The translations under genes and the position numbers were made by a program. Source: Pectinatus haikarae (GTDB taxonomy: Bacteria; Bacillota; Negativicutes; Selenomonadales; Selenomonadaceae). Taken from it: a stretch of 64,000 bases of DNA. A model generated the notes under the pieces. That model did not search any database and was not told the DNA's origin. It saw only the letters and a list, made by a program, of their open reading frames with translations. Each line of letters starts with the position of its first letter. Position 1 is the stretch's first letter. This document shows positions 8,601 to 17,350 of the stretch, in pieces. The stretch covers positions 713,001 through 777,000 of the forward strand of contig NZ_WIQM01000016.1 of the NCBI RefSeq assembly GCF_015732185.1, written 5' to 3'.

Positions 8601-9047
8601 TTATTTTTGCCTGCTGGCGGAGGACATCCATAATCCATGAAGATTACAGTAAGCATAGGCCTTAACATTACTTTCATTGCCAATATGAAAGGATGCTTCA
8701 GGAGTATCTCCGGGCTCAAGTTCGACACGCTGTATTCTGTCTCCGTATAAAATTGTAATCCATTTTATAAAATGTTCCGGTGTCATAGGATGACTAATGC
8801 TGCCAACTTTAACGACAGCAGTATCATTGCCGAATTCAATGATAGGAACATGTTTTTCATTGGAAGCGTCGACTGAATTTGCTTGCACCAGAGTCATGGG
8901 CTTGCCACAGCAGATCAATTTGGCATCGGCTACTGTTATGGTCCTGGCAAAGCTGGTTCCGCTCTCAATAAGCTGTTTTTTACCGAGATCGATTACCTCC
9001 AGTATATAGCCGCATACCTCGCATTTGTATATCAATAAATCTTTCAT
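8601..9047 (-). CDS. Desulfoferrodoxin / superoxide reductase
   Basis: A 148-residue protein with an N-terminal desulforedoxin-type iron site (YKCEVCG, then ICCGKPM) and a C-terminal superoxide reductase site: KHVPIIE, SHPMTPEHFIKWI and CNLHGLW supply the four histidines and the axial cysteine. It reduces superoxide to peroxide without releasing oxygen, as in strict anaerobes. I choose the ATG at 9047 because AAAGAGG lies just before it; the alternative ATG at 9065 contains that site within its own first codons. Monocistronic, with a terminator downstream. Confidence 0.93.
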   Translation of the reverse strand: MKDLLIYKCEVCGYILEVIDLGKKQLIESGTSFARTITVADAKLICCGKPMTLVQANSVDASNEKHVPIIEFGNDTAVVKVGSISHPMTPEHFIKWITILYGDRIQRVELEPGDTPEASFHIGNESNVKAYAYCNLHGLWMSSASRQK

Positions 9048-9356
9048 TCTAAAACCTCTTTCCAATAATATATAATATCTTTTCCAAATTAATAAAAGTA
9101 TGCGATAATAATAAACATAACTTATATCAATTATTTATGGATAATCTTTATTAATATTATACATTATAAGAAAAGTTTTTACAAGATTATATAAGCAATA
9201 ATTTAAAATATTTTATATTGAATTTTACAAATATATCTTTAATTGCTATCAAAAGATAAATTATTGATTTTGAAGTAAATATACTCAATCTGCCTGCTCC
9301 GATTTTTAAGAATGTGGTAAAATATAGTATATAATATATTTTATTGAGGGGAAAAA
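9048..9356. other. AT-rich divergent intergenic region
   Basis: About 300 bases of very AT-rich sequence between the divergent superoxide reductase and DUF445 genes. It should hold both promoters. Minus-strand frames here are low-complexity and have no ribosome binding site. Confidence 0.5.
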
Positions 9357-10592
9357 ATGAATAGAAAGTCACAGGCTACTATTGTTTTAATAGTAATGAT
9401 CGCAGGCACATTGCTTTCACTGAACGCCGATGGGTTCACAGGTGGAATCATTCATAATGGATTTCTGGCGGCTATGATCGGCGGGCTGGCTGATTGGTTT
9501 GCTATTACGGCAATTTTTAAAAAACCATTGGGGATTTCATGGAGGACGGCTATTCTGCCGCGTAACCGTCAGCGCATAATGGATGAGATAATTACATTTA
9601 TTGGCGAAGATTTATTAAATACTTCAAATATAATGAAAGATATAGTTCAGTATGATATGTCAAAAATGTTTATAGTTTATCTTGAAAAGCTTGGCGGAAG
9701 AAATAGATTGAAGAAAGTAATCGAACCTATTTTCATAAATCTTTTCCAAAATATTAACAGTGACAGCCTGGCTTTTGCTATTGAAAAAGCAATAAAAAAG
9801 AATGGGCAGAAAAACATATTGAAGGATATTTTAATACAGACTGTATCGCATTTAGGGGATGCAGATGTTTATGCAAAGCTGACACATGTTTTTCATGGAT
9901 TAGTCATAAAGATATTGGATGATGAGAACACAAGGGCTGTTTTTGAGCCTGTGGTGCATGAAATAAAGGAAGAGTATAAGGAAGGCTCCACACTTCGTGA
10001 AATGATAATAGCTATGTTTGATCTGAGCGATGAGAATTTGATTAATATTATAAAAAATAAGCTGGCAGTCACGGCAGAAAATCTTAAAAATTATGATAGT
10101 CAGGAATACAAGGCACTTTTTGCCTGGCTTCAGGGAGTACTTGAAGAATTACCACAAAATGAAAAGTTTAATAAAATTCTTGAAGATGTAGAAAATCAGG
10201 CAATAAGCAATGCAGATATAGCCGGCTGGACAAAAAAATATATTGATATATATACAAATGATGATAATAATGTCATATATTTGCTTGAAATCGCAAACAA
10301 AGCGTTTGACAGTGCTGTTAATAAATTTATAAGTGATGAGTCTGCCCAGAAAACTTTTGATCGCTGGGTCAAGGAAAAGCTTAGTGCCTTTGTCACGAAA
10401 AGTTCACCTTTTATCTTGCAGATAATAAGAGATAAACTAAATAATTATTCCACAGATTCTTTTATTGCATTGGTCGAAAGCCATATAAGCAGTGATCTGC
10501 AAATGATCCGCATCAATGGCTCATTAGTGGGAGGTTTGGCGGGAATGCTGCTCTATGTTTTGACTTATTTCGCGGAAAGGATGTTTAGTTGA
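9357..10592 (+). CDS. DUF445 family membrane-anchored protein (first of two)
   Basis: A 411-residue protein with a hydrophobic N-terminal segment, the DUF445 signature GGLADWFAITAIFKKPLG (about residues 41-60), a long helical middle and a C-terminal hydrophobic segment LVGGLAGMLLYVLTYF. The family (YheB in Bacillus, YjiN in E. coli) has no established biochemical function. It overlaps its paralogue by the TGATG arrangement at 10590-10594, so the two are translationally coupled and may work together. ATG 9357 is preceded by GAGGGG. Confidence 0.85.
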   Translation: MNRKSQATIVLIVMIAGTLLSLNADGFTGGIIHNGFLAAMIGGLADWFAITAIFKKPLGISWRTAILPRNRQRIMDEIITFIGEDLLNTSNIMKDIVQYDMSKMFIVYLEKLGGRNRLKKVIEPIFINLFQNINSDSLAFAIEKAIKKNGQKNILKDILIQTVSHLGDADVYAKLTHVFHGLVIKILDDENTRAVFEPVVHEIKEEYKEGSTLREMIIAMFDLSDENLINIIKNKLAVTAENLKNYDSQEYKALFAWLQGVLEELPQNEKFNKILEDVENQAISNADIAGWTKKYIDIYTNDDNNVIYLLEIANKAFDSAVNKFISDESAQKTFDRWVKEKLSAFVTKSSPFILQIIRDKLNNYSTDSFIALVESHISSDLQMIRINGSLVGGLAGMLLYVLTYFAERMFS

Positions 10593-11851
10593 TGCATAAA
10601 TTCAATCGGGCTGATAAAACTTTACTGGCAGCAGCCTGCTTTTTTGTAATTGCTCTGTTGATCAAAGTAAGGTATCCGGGGGTTATTGCCAAAGGTTTTT
10701 TATTTTGTGTGGAAGCTGCATTGGTAGGTGGTATAGCCGACTGGTTTGCTGTATCGGCACTTTTTAAAAAACCTTTGGGGATACCATGGCATACGGCAAT
10801 TTTGACAAAACGCAGACAGGCATTTACAGAGGCGACAATTCGTCTTGTGCAAAAACAGTTTTTTGCTAAAAAGATAATCTTTCAAAGAATTAAAATGCTT
10901 AATGCCCCTGAAAAAATTATACAATGGCTGGATAGCGCCGAACAAAAGAAGATATTTGCCGAAAAAACAGCATTTGTTATTTTTCAGAAGGCAGCGCAGC
11001 TGGATATCGGTATTACGGCTGATAAATTGGCTTTATTTTTGGACAGCAATATGGGTGTAGTTTTGAGCATAGATAAATATTGCAACAAGTGGCTTGAAGG
11101 AAATGAATGGAAAAAATTATTCATAAAAAATCTGGCATCTTTCGCAGAGGAAAAGTTTTCCGATGATGCGGGATTGGTGTATATAGAAAAAGCATTGGAA
11201 CAATTTGAAAATGAAAAATTAAAATCGGGAACATCTTCATTCTGGCTTTCGCTGGGAGGAATTTTAGATGTCATAAATAATGAAGAATGTGCCAAATTGA
11301 TTCAAAAGAAACTGCTGGTATTATCAGAACAGCTGTCAGATGAACAGAGCCGTGTATATAAAGACATTATGTCTGTTGTTGACAAGTCTGTAAAGGAAAT
11401 GATCACAGAAAAAGCATGGAAGGAAACCATAGCCGTTTTCCAGAAAAAAATATTGGATGCAGGTATGACGGAGAAATTGGTTTTAGCCTATATGAATGAT
11501 ATAAAAGGGCAGCTGTCCGATCCTTCCAGAAATACTGAACTGAAAAAAAGCGTTACAATGTTGGCGGCGGAAGAAATAGAAAAATGTTTTGCTGTGATAC
11601 ACAATAATAAAAATATGAGAGAGCTTATTGATTCACTTATAAATGATATGCTGAATCGGTCTGCCCTGCAGGCTCAAAGTATGGTCGGCGACATAGTGAG
11701 GCGTGCTCTCAACAATATGAGTGATGAACAGTTGAACGATATTGTTCACTCTAAGATAAATGTTGATCTTATCTGGATACGAATGAATGGATCTATTGTA
11801 GGCGGAGGAATAGGGTTTTTATTGTTTGTATTTATGGAAGTAATAAAATAA
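10592..11851 (+). CDS. DUF445 family membrane-anchored protein (second of two)
   Basis: A 419-residue paralogue of the upstream gene: signature GGIADWFAVSALFKKPLG, the same long helical middle and the same C-terminal IRMNGSIVGGGIGFLLF membrane segment. The start ATG at 10592 overlaps the TGA of the first gene; a TTG one codon earlier is also possible. The closely matched termini and diverged middles suggest an old duplication rather than a recent one. Function unknown. Confidence 0.85.
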   Translation: MHKFNRADKTLLAAACFFVIALLIKVRYPGVIAKGFLFCVEAALVGGIADWFAVSALFKKPLGIPWHTAILTKRRQAFTEATIRLVQKQFFAKKIIFQRIKMLNAPEKIIQWLDSAEQKKIFAEKTAFVIFQKAAQLDIGITADKLALFLDSNMGVVLSIDKYCNKWLEGNEWKKLFIKNLASFAEEKFSDDAGLVYIEKALEQFENEKLKSGTSSFWLSLGGILDVINNEECAKLIQKKLLVLSEQLSDEQSRVYKDIMSVVDKSVKEMITEKAWKETIAVFQKKILDAGMTEKLVLAYMNDIKGQLSDPSRNTELKKSVTMLAAEEIEKCFAVIHNNKNMRELIDSLINDMLNRSALQAQSMVGDIVRRALNNMSDEQLNDIVHSKINVDLIWIRMNGSIVGGGIGFLLFVFMEVIK

Positions 11852-11958
11852 GTCGATGTATTTTGTAAATATTAATGTAATTATTGAACTAGCTAAATAC
11901 AAACAATACTTTTTTTGCTATACTATATGAAGTATTAAAGAAAAGGGAGGCTCCTTTC

Positions 11959-13158
11959 ATGGGAAAAGCACTGATTATCGGCTGTGGCGGTGTAGCGAGC
12001 GTAGCTATTCATAAATGCTGCCAAAATAGCGAGATTTTTGATGATATTATGATTGCCAGCCGTACAAAAAGTAAATGTGATGCGTTAAAACAAAAGCTCG
12101 ACGGTGGAAAAACAAAAATTTCTACTGCACAGGTGGATGCTGATTCTACGGAACAGCTGATAAACTTAATAAATGAGTACAATCCTGATATAGTTCTGAA
12201 TCTGGCGCTGCCATATCAAGATTTATCAATAATGGATGCCTGTTTGGCTACAAAAAAACATTATGTAGATACGGCAAACTATGAACCTCCGGAAACGGCC
12301 AAGTTTGAATATAAATGGCAGTGGGCATATCGTGATAAATTTGAAGCTGCAGGTATAACCGCGCTTTTGGGAAGCGGATTTGATCCTGGAGTAACAAGTG
12401 TATTCAGCGCATATGCATTGAAGCATCATTTTGATGAAATTAATTACATAGATATTTTGGATTGCAATGGCGGTGACCATGGTTACCCGTTTGCCACTAA
12501 TTTCAATCCGGAAATAAATATCAGAGAAGTTACTGCAAATGGGAGTTATTGGGAAAATGGAACGTGGGTAGAAACAAAACCCATGCAGATAAAAAGGAGT
12601 TATGATTTTGCTGAAGTCGGCAAAAAAGATATGTATTTATTGCATCATGAAGAGCTTGAATCTTTAGGATCGAACATAAAAGGAATAAAGCGCATTCGTT
12701 TTTTTATGACGTTTGGCGAAAGTTATCTTACACATCTGATCTGTCTGCAGAACGTGGGGATGACATCGATTGAACCAATAGAATTTGAAGGGAAACAGAT
12801 AATTCCCCTGCAATTTTTGAAAGCTGTGCTCCCCGATCCGGCAAGTCTTGGACCGCGTACTGTCGGTAAAACGAATATAGGCTGTATTTTTACAGGAATT
12901 AAGGATGGCAGAGAAAAGAATTATTATCTTTATAATATATGTGACCATCAAGAGTGCTATAAAGAAGTGGGATCGCAGGCTGTTTCCTATACGACAGGTG
13001 TGCCGGCAATGATCGGAACAATGCTTGTCATGAACGGTGAATGGCAAAAACCGGGAGTATACAATGTCGAAGAATTTGATCCCGATCCGTTTATGGCTGC
13101 TCTTAATAAATGGGGTCTTCCATGGAAAGAAAGCTTTGATCCTGTTTTGGTTGATTGA
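11959..13158 (+). CDS. Carboxynorspermidine/carboxyspermidine dehydrogenase (saccharopine dehydrogenase-like)
   Basis: A 399-residue protein. The N-terminal KALIIGCGGVASVAIHKC is a Rossmann NADP-binding motif, and SRTKSKCD, LNLALPYQDL and GFDPGVTSVF follow as in the saccharopine dehydrogenase family. The subfamily call rests on the next gene, nspC. This enzyme condenses aspartate semialdehyde with diaminopropane or putrescine to a carboxylated triamine, which NspC decarboxylates to norspermidine or spermidine. AGGGAGG lies upstream of the ATG and TGC-TATACT upstream of that looks like an extended -10. The widely separated nspC start (157 nt) leaves room for separate control. Confidence 0.9.
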   Translation: MGKALIIGCGGVASVAIHKCCQNSEIFDDIMIASRTKSKCDALKQKLDGGKTKISTAQVDADSTEQLINLINEYNPDIVLNLALPYQDLSIMDACLATKKHYVDTANYEPPETAKFEYKWQWAYRDKFEAAGITALLGSGFDPGVTSVFSAYALKHHFDEINYIDILDCNGGDHGYPFATNFNPEINIREVTANGSYWENGTWVETKPMQIKRSYDFAEVGKKDMYLLHHEELESLGSNIKGIKRIRFFMTFGESYLTHLICLQNVGMTSIEPIEFEGKQIIPLQFLKAVLPDPASLGPRTVGKTNIGCIFTGIKDGREKNYYLYNICDHQECYKEVGSQAVSYTTGVPAMIGTMLVMNGEWQKPGVYNVEEFDPDPFMAALNKWGLPWKESFDPVLVD

Positions 13159-13211
13159 AATAAAGGCATGTCTTCCCAGAAGACGAATTTTGTTAATTTA
13201 ATAGCTTGGAC

Positions 13212-13257
13212 AGGGCATTTTTTATTGACTGACGAAAACAGTGATAAAGGATGCCCT
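13212..13257 (+). other. Hairpin in the nspC leader
   Basis: AGGGCAT (13212-13218) and ATGCCCT (13251-13257) pair, and the inner GACTG/CAGTG and TTTA/TAAA extend the stem. The T-run lies within the stem rather than after it, so this is not a standard terminator. It lies 58 nt upstream of nspC. Confidence 0.4.
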
Positions 13258-13314
13258 TTCAGCAGTGTATTTATAATATTTTCGATTGCACCATGACAAA
13301 AATTTCGGTAAAGG

Positions 13315-14469
13315 ATGATGAGCGTTCTGGATAAGATAATAATTGAGGCGGCACAAAAATTACCGACACCATGCTATATAATATCAGAAGAACTGCTGGA
13401 AAAAAATTTATTACAGCTTGCTGAAATAGAAAAAAAAGCCGGCTGTAAAATATTGCTGGCCCAAAAGGCTTTTTCAATGTTTTATTTTTATCCGCTTATT
13501 GCAAAATATCTGGCGGGAAGTACCTCCAGCGGATTGCATGAGGCAAAGCTGGCACATGAGTATATGGCAGGTGAAAATCATATATTTTCGCCCGCATATG
13601 ACAGCAGGAGCTTTGAAGAAATAACCTCTATATGCAATCATATAGTTTTTAATTCTTTTTCTCAATGGAAAAGATTCGGCAAAGAAGCTCTGGCGGCAGG
13701 CTGTGACTGCGGACTGCGCATTAATCCATGCTTTTCTACTCAGGAACATGCTATTTATGATCCATGTTCGCCTGGGTCCAGACTGGGAATCACTGTCGAT
13801 AAATTTGAGGGAGAATACCTGGAGGGAATAAACGGACTGCACTTTCATACTTTATGTGAACAAGGAGCTGAAGACCTTGAGGCGACTCTTGCAGTGGTTG
13901 AAAAGGACTTTGGCATATATCTCAAGCATATGAAATGGGTGAATTTAGGCGGTGGTCACTTGATTACCAAGAAGGGGTACAATATAGATTTACTCGTTGA
14001 TTTGATCAAAAATTTGCGCACAAAATACAATGTCGAAGTGTATCTTGAGCCGGGGGAAGCTGTAGCGCTTAATGCGGGATTCTTAAGTGCAGCTATCCTT
14101 GAGATAGTGGAAAATGGTAAACATACGGCTATTTTGGATGCATCGGCTGCATGTCATATGCCTGATGTAATAGAGATGCCATATCGTCCTGATGCACTGG
14201 GAAGTGATATGCCGGGGAAAAAGGGATACACGTATACATTAGGCGGGGCTACCTGCCTTGCGGGTGATGTTATAGGTGACTACTCATTCGACAAGCCGCT
14301 GGTAATCGGTCAAAAAATTATTTTTTGTGATATGGCTATTTATTCCATGGTAAAAAATAATACATTTAATGGAATGCCTTTGCCCTCAATAGCTGTTATC
14401 AGGAAAAACGGACAAATAGAAATTGTGAAGAGTTTTGGATATGATGATTTCAAAAAACGTCTCTCTTGA
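13315..14469 (+). CDS. nspC: Carboxynorspermidine decarboxylase
   Basis: A 384-residue PLP-dependent fold III (alanine racemase-like) decarboxylase. LPTPCYIISE at the N-terminus, the PLP lysine in ILLAQKAFSMF (about residue 51), GLRINPC, LHFHTLCEQGAE, WVNLGGGH and LEPGEAVALNAG are typical of NspC. It decarboxylates carboxynorspermidine or carboxyspermidine made by the preceding gene. Polyamines in Negativicutes also decorate peptidoglycan and anchor the outer membrane, so this pathway has a possible envelope role. Two adjacent ATGs (13315, 13318) compete; AAGG directly precedes the first, so the second may be used. The 3' end overlaps the following membrane-protein gene. Confidence 0.93.
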   Translation: MMSVLDKIIIEAAQKLPTPCYIISEELLEKNLLQLAEIEKKAGCKILLAQKAFSMFYFYPLIAKYLAGSTSSGLHEAKLAHEYMAGENHIFSPAYDSRSFEEITSICNHIVFNSFSQWKRFGKEALAAGCDCGLRINPCFSTQEHAIYDPCSPGSRLGITVDKFEGEYLEGINGLHFHTLCEQGAEDLEATLAVVEKDFGIYLKHMKWVNLGGGHLITKKGYNIDLLVDLIKNLRTKYNVEVYLEPGEAVALNAGFLSAAILEIVENGKHTAILDASAACHMPDVIEMPYRPDALGSDMPGKKGYTYTLGGATCLAGDVIGDYSFDKPLVIGQKIIFCDMAIYSMVKNNTFNGMPLPSIAVIRKNGQIEIVKSFGYDDFKKRLS

Positions 14470-15313
14470 GAAAACGAGCAATAACTGGATAGCGGCGATT
14501 AGTTTGGCGGTATCAGCAATCATTTTGCTTTTTCTGTCAGAAAGTTCGGCCTCAGCTGAGATCCGTCTTCCCGAGCTGGAAACACCGGCTATCCATATAC
14601 CCAGTGTACCTGCCGTTCCGTCACCGCAAATGCCGGAAATTAAGAGCATTGGCATAGATACCGATAAAATCGCTAATGAAATAGATGAGCATGCCAAAGC
14701 TGCAGATAAGGATAATAAAAAAGCGCAGGGTAATTCAGAACTGAAAAATAATGAGAAAAATACTGCGCCGGATAAAATACGTGATAATAAATATATCAAA
14801 CGAGATGCTGCATCTAAGAAAGATGATAGATATGCCGATGACAGCAGTGATAAAAATAAGGAAACGGACGCATCGTCTTCCGGTACGGATCCGGTTGAAA
14901 ACGAGCAGGAAAATAAACAGGAGGAGGGAGTGACGGCACAGCAGCTTTTGACTGCTGATTTTTCTGCGGTGATGTTTTATATTTTCAGCAGAACGGCTTT
15001 TATAGCAATAGTTTTATGGCTGGCGTTTTTGCAGGTGGCGAAAAAATTACCGGTGCTTCTGGAAACTTTTTCATTTGCATTGATGAATATTTTTGCCGGA
15101 GCTTTTTATTTTCCTATGGCGGGGCGATTGGACGGAGAGAAGCTCGATTTTTATAACAAAGTAATTAATAATAATGATTTTCTGCTGATAATGGGAGCTT
15201 TTGCGGTCTGCTCTGTGGTAATAGCCGGAATGGCGGGAGCCCTAATAATATTTTTGCAGAATGTAAACAGAGGAGGTAATTCAAATGGGAAAAATACCAA
15301 AAAATTTATCTGA
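14441..15313 (+). CDS. Unknown membrane protein with charged linker, overlapping nspC
   Basis: I do not recognise the family. Starting at ATG 14441 it has about 290 residues: an N-terminal hydrophobic helix (about 16-36) that could be a signal anchor, a proline-rich stretch with repeated PELETP/PSVP/PQMPE, a very hydrophilic Lys/Asp/Glu/Asn-rich linker (about 80-165), and three hydrophobic segments near the C-terminus (about 175-200, 215-235, 250-275). ATG 14444 or TTG 14435 are alternative starts. It overlaps nspC by 29 nt and the next gene by 29 nt, so all three are translationally coupled. The layout resembles an envelope-spanning tether with a membrane-embedded C-terminal module. Confidence 0.75.
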   Translation: MMISKNVSLEKTSNNWIAAISLAVSAIILLFLSESSASAEIRLPELETPAIHIPSVPAVPSPQMPEIKSIGIDTDKIANEIDEHAKAADKDNKKAQGNSELKNNEKNTAPDKIRDNKYIKRDAASKKDDRYADDSSDKNKETDASSSGTDPVENEQENKQEEGVTAQQLLTADFSAVMFYIFSRTAFIAIVLWLAFLQVAKKLPVLLETFSFALMNIFAGAFYFPMAGRLDGEKLDFYNKVINNNDFLLIMGAFAVCSVVIAGMAGALIIFLQNVNRGGNSNGKNTKKFI

Positions 15314-15593
15314 TTCGGCTATGTTTAAGGACTATAAGGAAAACAAAAAAGAAAAATCACTGTTCGATATAGCAAAAGAATTTGATGATGCAGATACAGT
15401 GAAGTCTCACGCTGCAAAAAAAGACGATAGTTATATGGATAAATATCTGACTGATGCTTTAAATAAAGAATTGCTCAAATTAAAGCTGGACTTGTACAAG
15501 GATGGTATAATCGACTATCAAATAAAAATTGGCAGAGAGGGAAATAAAATAGTACTTTATCCGTCAGTTAAAAAAATAATAGGATTTGAATAA
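15285..15593 (+). CDS. Small soluble protein of unknown function
   Basis: A 102-residue hydrophilic protein with no membrane segment and no family that I recognise. AGAGGAGG lies 8 nt before the ATG, inside the 3' end of the upstream membrane-protein gene. The N-terminal half is Lys/Asp-rich and probably flexible; the C-terminal half (DKYLTDALNKELLKLKLDLY, then DYQIKIGREGNKIVLYPS) predicts a helix followed by beta strands. Its tight overlap with the membrane protein suggests that they act together. Confidence 0.7.
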   Translation: MGKIPKNLSDSAMFKDYKENKKEKSLFDIAKEFDDADTVKSHAAKKDDSYMDKYLTDALNKELLKLKLDLYKDGIIDYQIKIGREGNKIVLYPSVKKIIGFE

Positions 15594-15600
15594 ATTGCAA

Positions 15601-15747
15601 TCAGGCTGGTTTGTTTTTTTGCCAGGCTGAAGGGATATATTTCCTTCCCTTTTGGCAGGGGGCTATACAGGCTGCTATGGCTGTGTAACGTGCTAATACT
15701 CTTAAATCCCTGGCCTTTATAATGCGGCTGTATCCTAAATGTTTCAT
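15601..15747 (-). CDS. Possible small basic protein (48 residues)
   Basis: A frame MKHLGYSRIIKARDLRVLAR... of 48 codons with ATGGAGG 9-10 nt upstream of its ATG at 15747. It is rich in Lys and Arg, has two cysteines about six residues apart and no clear membrane helix. It converges on the unknown protein ending at 15593 and is divergent from the LexA-like regulator. No family recognised. The ribosome binding site is the main support; it could be chance. Confidence 0.4.
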   Translation of the reverse strand: MKHLGYSRIIKARDLRVLARYTAIAACIAPCQKGRKYIPSAWQKNKPA

Positions 15748-15876
15748 AAAATAATACCTCCATTTTAGTTTTCTTAAAAATAAAGTTCGGTTTTCTTTAT
15801 AAGACGATAATACATCATACCAAAAAATTTGGCAAGGTGTTTTTCAACTTTATGAATTTTGTACTGGATGTTTGAG

Positions 15877-15905
15877 TTGATTTTTCCGAACAAATTAAGT
15901 ATACT
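15877..15905 (+). promoter_or_regulatory. Promoter of the LexA-like regulator gene
   Basis: TTGATT (15877-15882), a 17-nt spacer and TATACT (15900-15905) make a good sigma-A promoter 24 nt before the start codon. Being adjacent to a self-cleaving-type repressor, this is a likely autoregulated site. Confidence 0.6.
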
Positions 15906-15929
15906 AAATAAAAAATGGAGGTTTAAACT

Positions 15930-16544
15930 ATGACAGATTTTGCCGAGAAATTGCGTGAATATATGGATGCGACAGAAATAAGCCAGACTAAATTGTCCAG
16001 GATTACTGGAATAAATAAATCTTCTATATGCGAATATTTGTCTGGAAGCTACGAGCCTAAGCAAAAAAATGTTTTAAAGATAGCAGCTGCACTCAATATA
16101 CCCCCAGAATATTTTTGGGGAATGAAAATTGTATCATCAGAAAAAAAAGGAAATACGGCCAGCGTAAAAAAAGTTCCTTTGATAGGCAGTATAGCTGCCG
16201 GGAAACCTATCCTGGCAGTACAGGATTTTGATGAATATATTCCATGCAGTGATTTTGTAAAAGCGGATTTTTGTCTTCGTGTTGCCGGGGACAGTATGAT
16301 AAATGCCAGAATTTATGATGGAGATATTGTTTTTATTCATGAACAAGCGGATGTGAACGACGGAGAAATAGCAGCGGTGCTTGTTGACGACAGCGCCACC
16401 CTGAAACGCATTTATAAATATGGAAATATGATTCAGCTGCGTGCTGAAAACCCAAAATACAAACCAATGGAATTTAATCAGGGAAATTGCAGTGATGTCC
16501 GCATTCTTGGTAAGGCCGTGGCTTTATTGGGGCGGGTCCTTTAA
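15930..16544 (+). CDS. XRE/Cro-type HTH repressor with C-terminal S24 (LexA-like) peptidase domain
   Basis: A 204-residue protein. The N-terminal HTH (about 5-60) has SQTKLSRITGINKSSICEYL. The C-terminal S24 domain has a possible Ala90-Gly91 self-cleavage site in SIAAGKPI, the catalytic Ser122 in AGDSM and Lys159 in ATLKRIY. Regulators of this kind are cleaved when RecA filaments form, and control prophage, plasmid or stress genes. No phage genes are nearby. GGAGG lies 9 nt before the ATG. The target genes are unknown; the divergent small frame and its own promoter are the nearest candidates. Confidence 0.9.
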   Translation: MTDFAEKLREYMDATEISQTKLSRITGINKSSICEYLSGSYEPKQKNVLKIAAALNIPPEYFWGMKIVSSEKKGNTASVKKVPLIGSIAAGKPILAVQDFDEYIPCSDFVKADFCLRVAGDSMINARIYDGDIVFIHEQADVNDGEIAAVLVDDSATLKRIYKYGNMIQLRAENPKYKPMEFNQGNCSDVRILGKAVALLGRVL

Positions 16545-16585
16545 ATTGTTGAAAACTGATAGTTGATAGGAGCGGATGACCGGAA

Positions 16586-16921
16586 ATGGGCAATATAGAA
16601 GAATTTAATCAAAATAAGATGTTTAAAAAGTATACTAATGCTTGTGTCTGCAATGTTAAGGCAGCGGTCAGACTCTATGACGAGAAACAGGATCCGTCTT
16701 TTCCGCCGCTGCTGGCTTACTTATGCCAGGGACATGCATGCGCCAAGCAGATTCAGCTCTTGGCAGGATTGACAGAAATAAATCAATATGATGATTTTTA
16801 TGCTGCATTTATATTATTGAACAATACATTTATGCGCTTTGCCTCTACCGGACACAATGAAGATGATATCCACAGTATATATGATGCATTTATGAGGACG
16901 TTCAGCAAACTGAATCAATAA
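16586..16921 (+). CDS. Small protein of unknown function
   Basis: A 111-residue protein that I do not recognise. It appears mainly helical, with four cysteines (CVCN, LCQGHAC) in the first half and no membrane segment. GGAG lies about 14 nt before ATG 16586, which is longer than ideal, so translation may depend on coupling with the S24 regulator 41 nt upstream. Cysteine spacing does not match a known zinc or iron-sulfur motif. Confidence 0.6.
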   Translation: MGNIEEFNQNKMFKKYTNACVCNVKAAVRLYDEKQDPSFPPLLAYLCQGHACAKQIQLLAGLTEINQYDDFYAAFILLNNTFMRFASTGHNEDDIHSIYDAFMRTFSKLNQ

Positions 16922-17194
16922 TCAATAAGTTCTTGATAGCGTATCAATCTTTTTGCTTCTGTGGATTTTATTGCACTGCAGGTGATTAAGAAAGCTGTCT
17001 GACATATCTTTCTGTGATAATGAACCGAAACTTTGTATAAGGTTTTGGTTTATTTTTATTTTCAGAAGAATTTTTGAGGATTATCTTTTATTGACGCTTA
17101 TATTAAGGTATTGCAATAATGTACTTATTAAAGGAGGCTCCGAAAAAATCCTGCGCTGTATTCTGCATTAAATGACAGCATATTAATACAATGT
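16922..17194. other. Intergenic region before the TetR gene
   Basis: No gene seen. An isolated AAAGGAGG at about 17129 is not followed by a usable start codon or open frame. The promoter of the TetR regulator lies immediately after this stretch. Confidence 0.5.
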
Positions 17195-17223
17195 TTGAGA
17201 AATATGTTTTTTTTCGGTATAAT
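17195..17223 (+). promoter_or_regulatory. Promoter of the TetR-family gene
   Basis: TTGAGA (17195-17200), a 17-nt T-rich spacer and a perfect TATAAT (17218-17223). The start codon is 128 nt downstream, so the transcript has a long leader. Confidence 0.65.
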
Positions 17224-17350
17224 AATTTAATATAAATCTCTTATAGAAATGAAGCCGGCTTATGATTTTATATCCACATTAATTTTTCCATGTTTTCAAA
17301 ACGGACAGGGAGAAAAATCCGGAATAGAAGAATTATTGATAGGGAGTATA

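Noticed and set aside
9187-9372. 61-codon minus-strand frame
   Set aside because: Low-complexity AT-rich translation, no ribosome binding site, overlaps the DUF445 start.
17129-17160. Isolated AAAGGAGG
   Set aside because: No start codon with an open frame follows at a usable distance.
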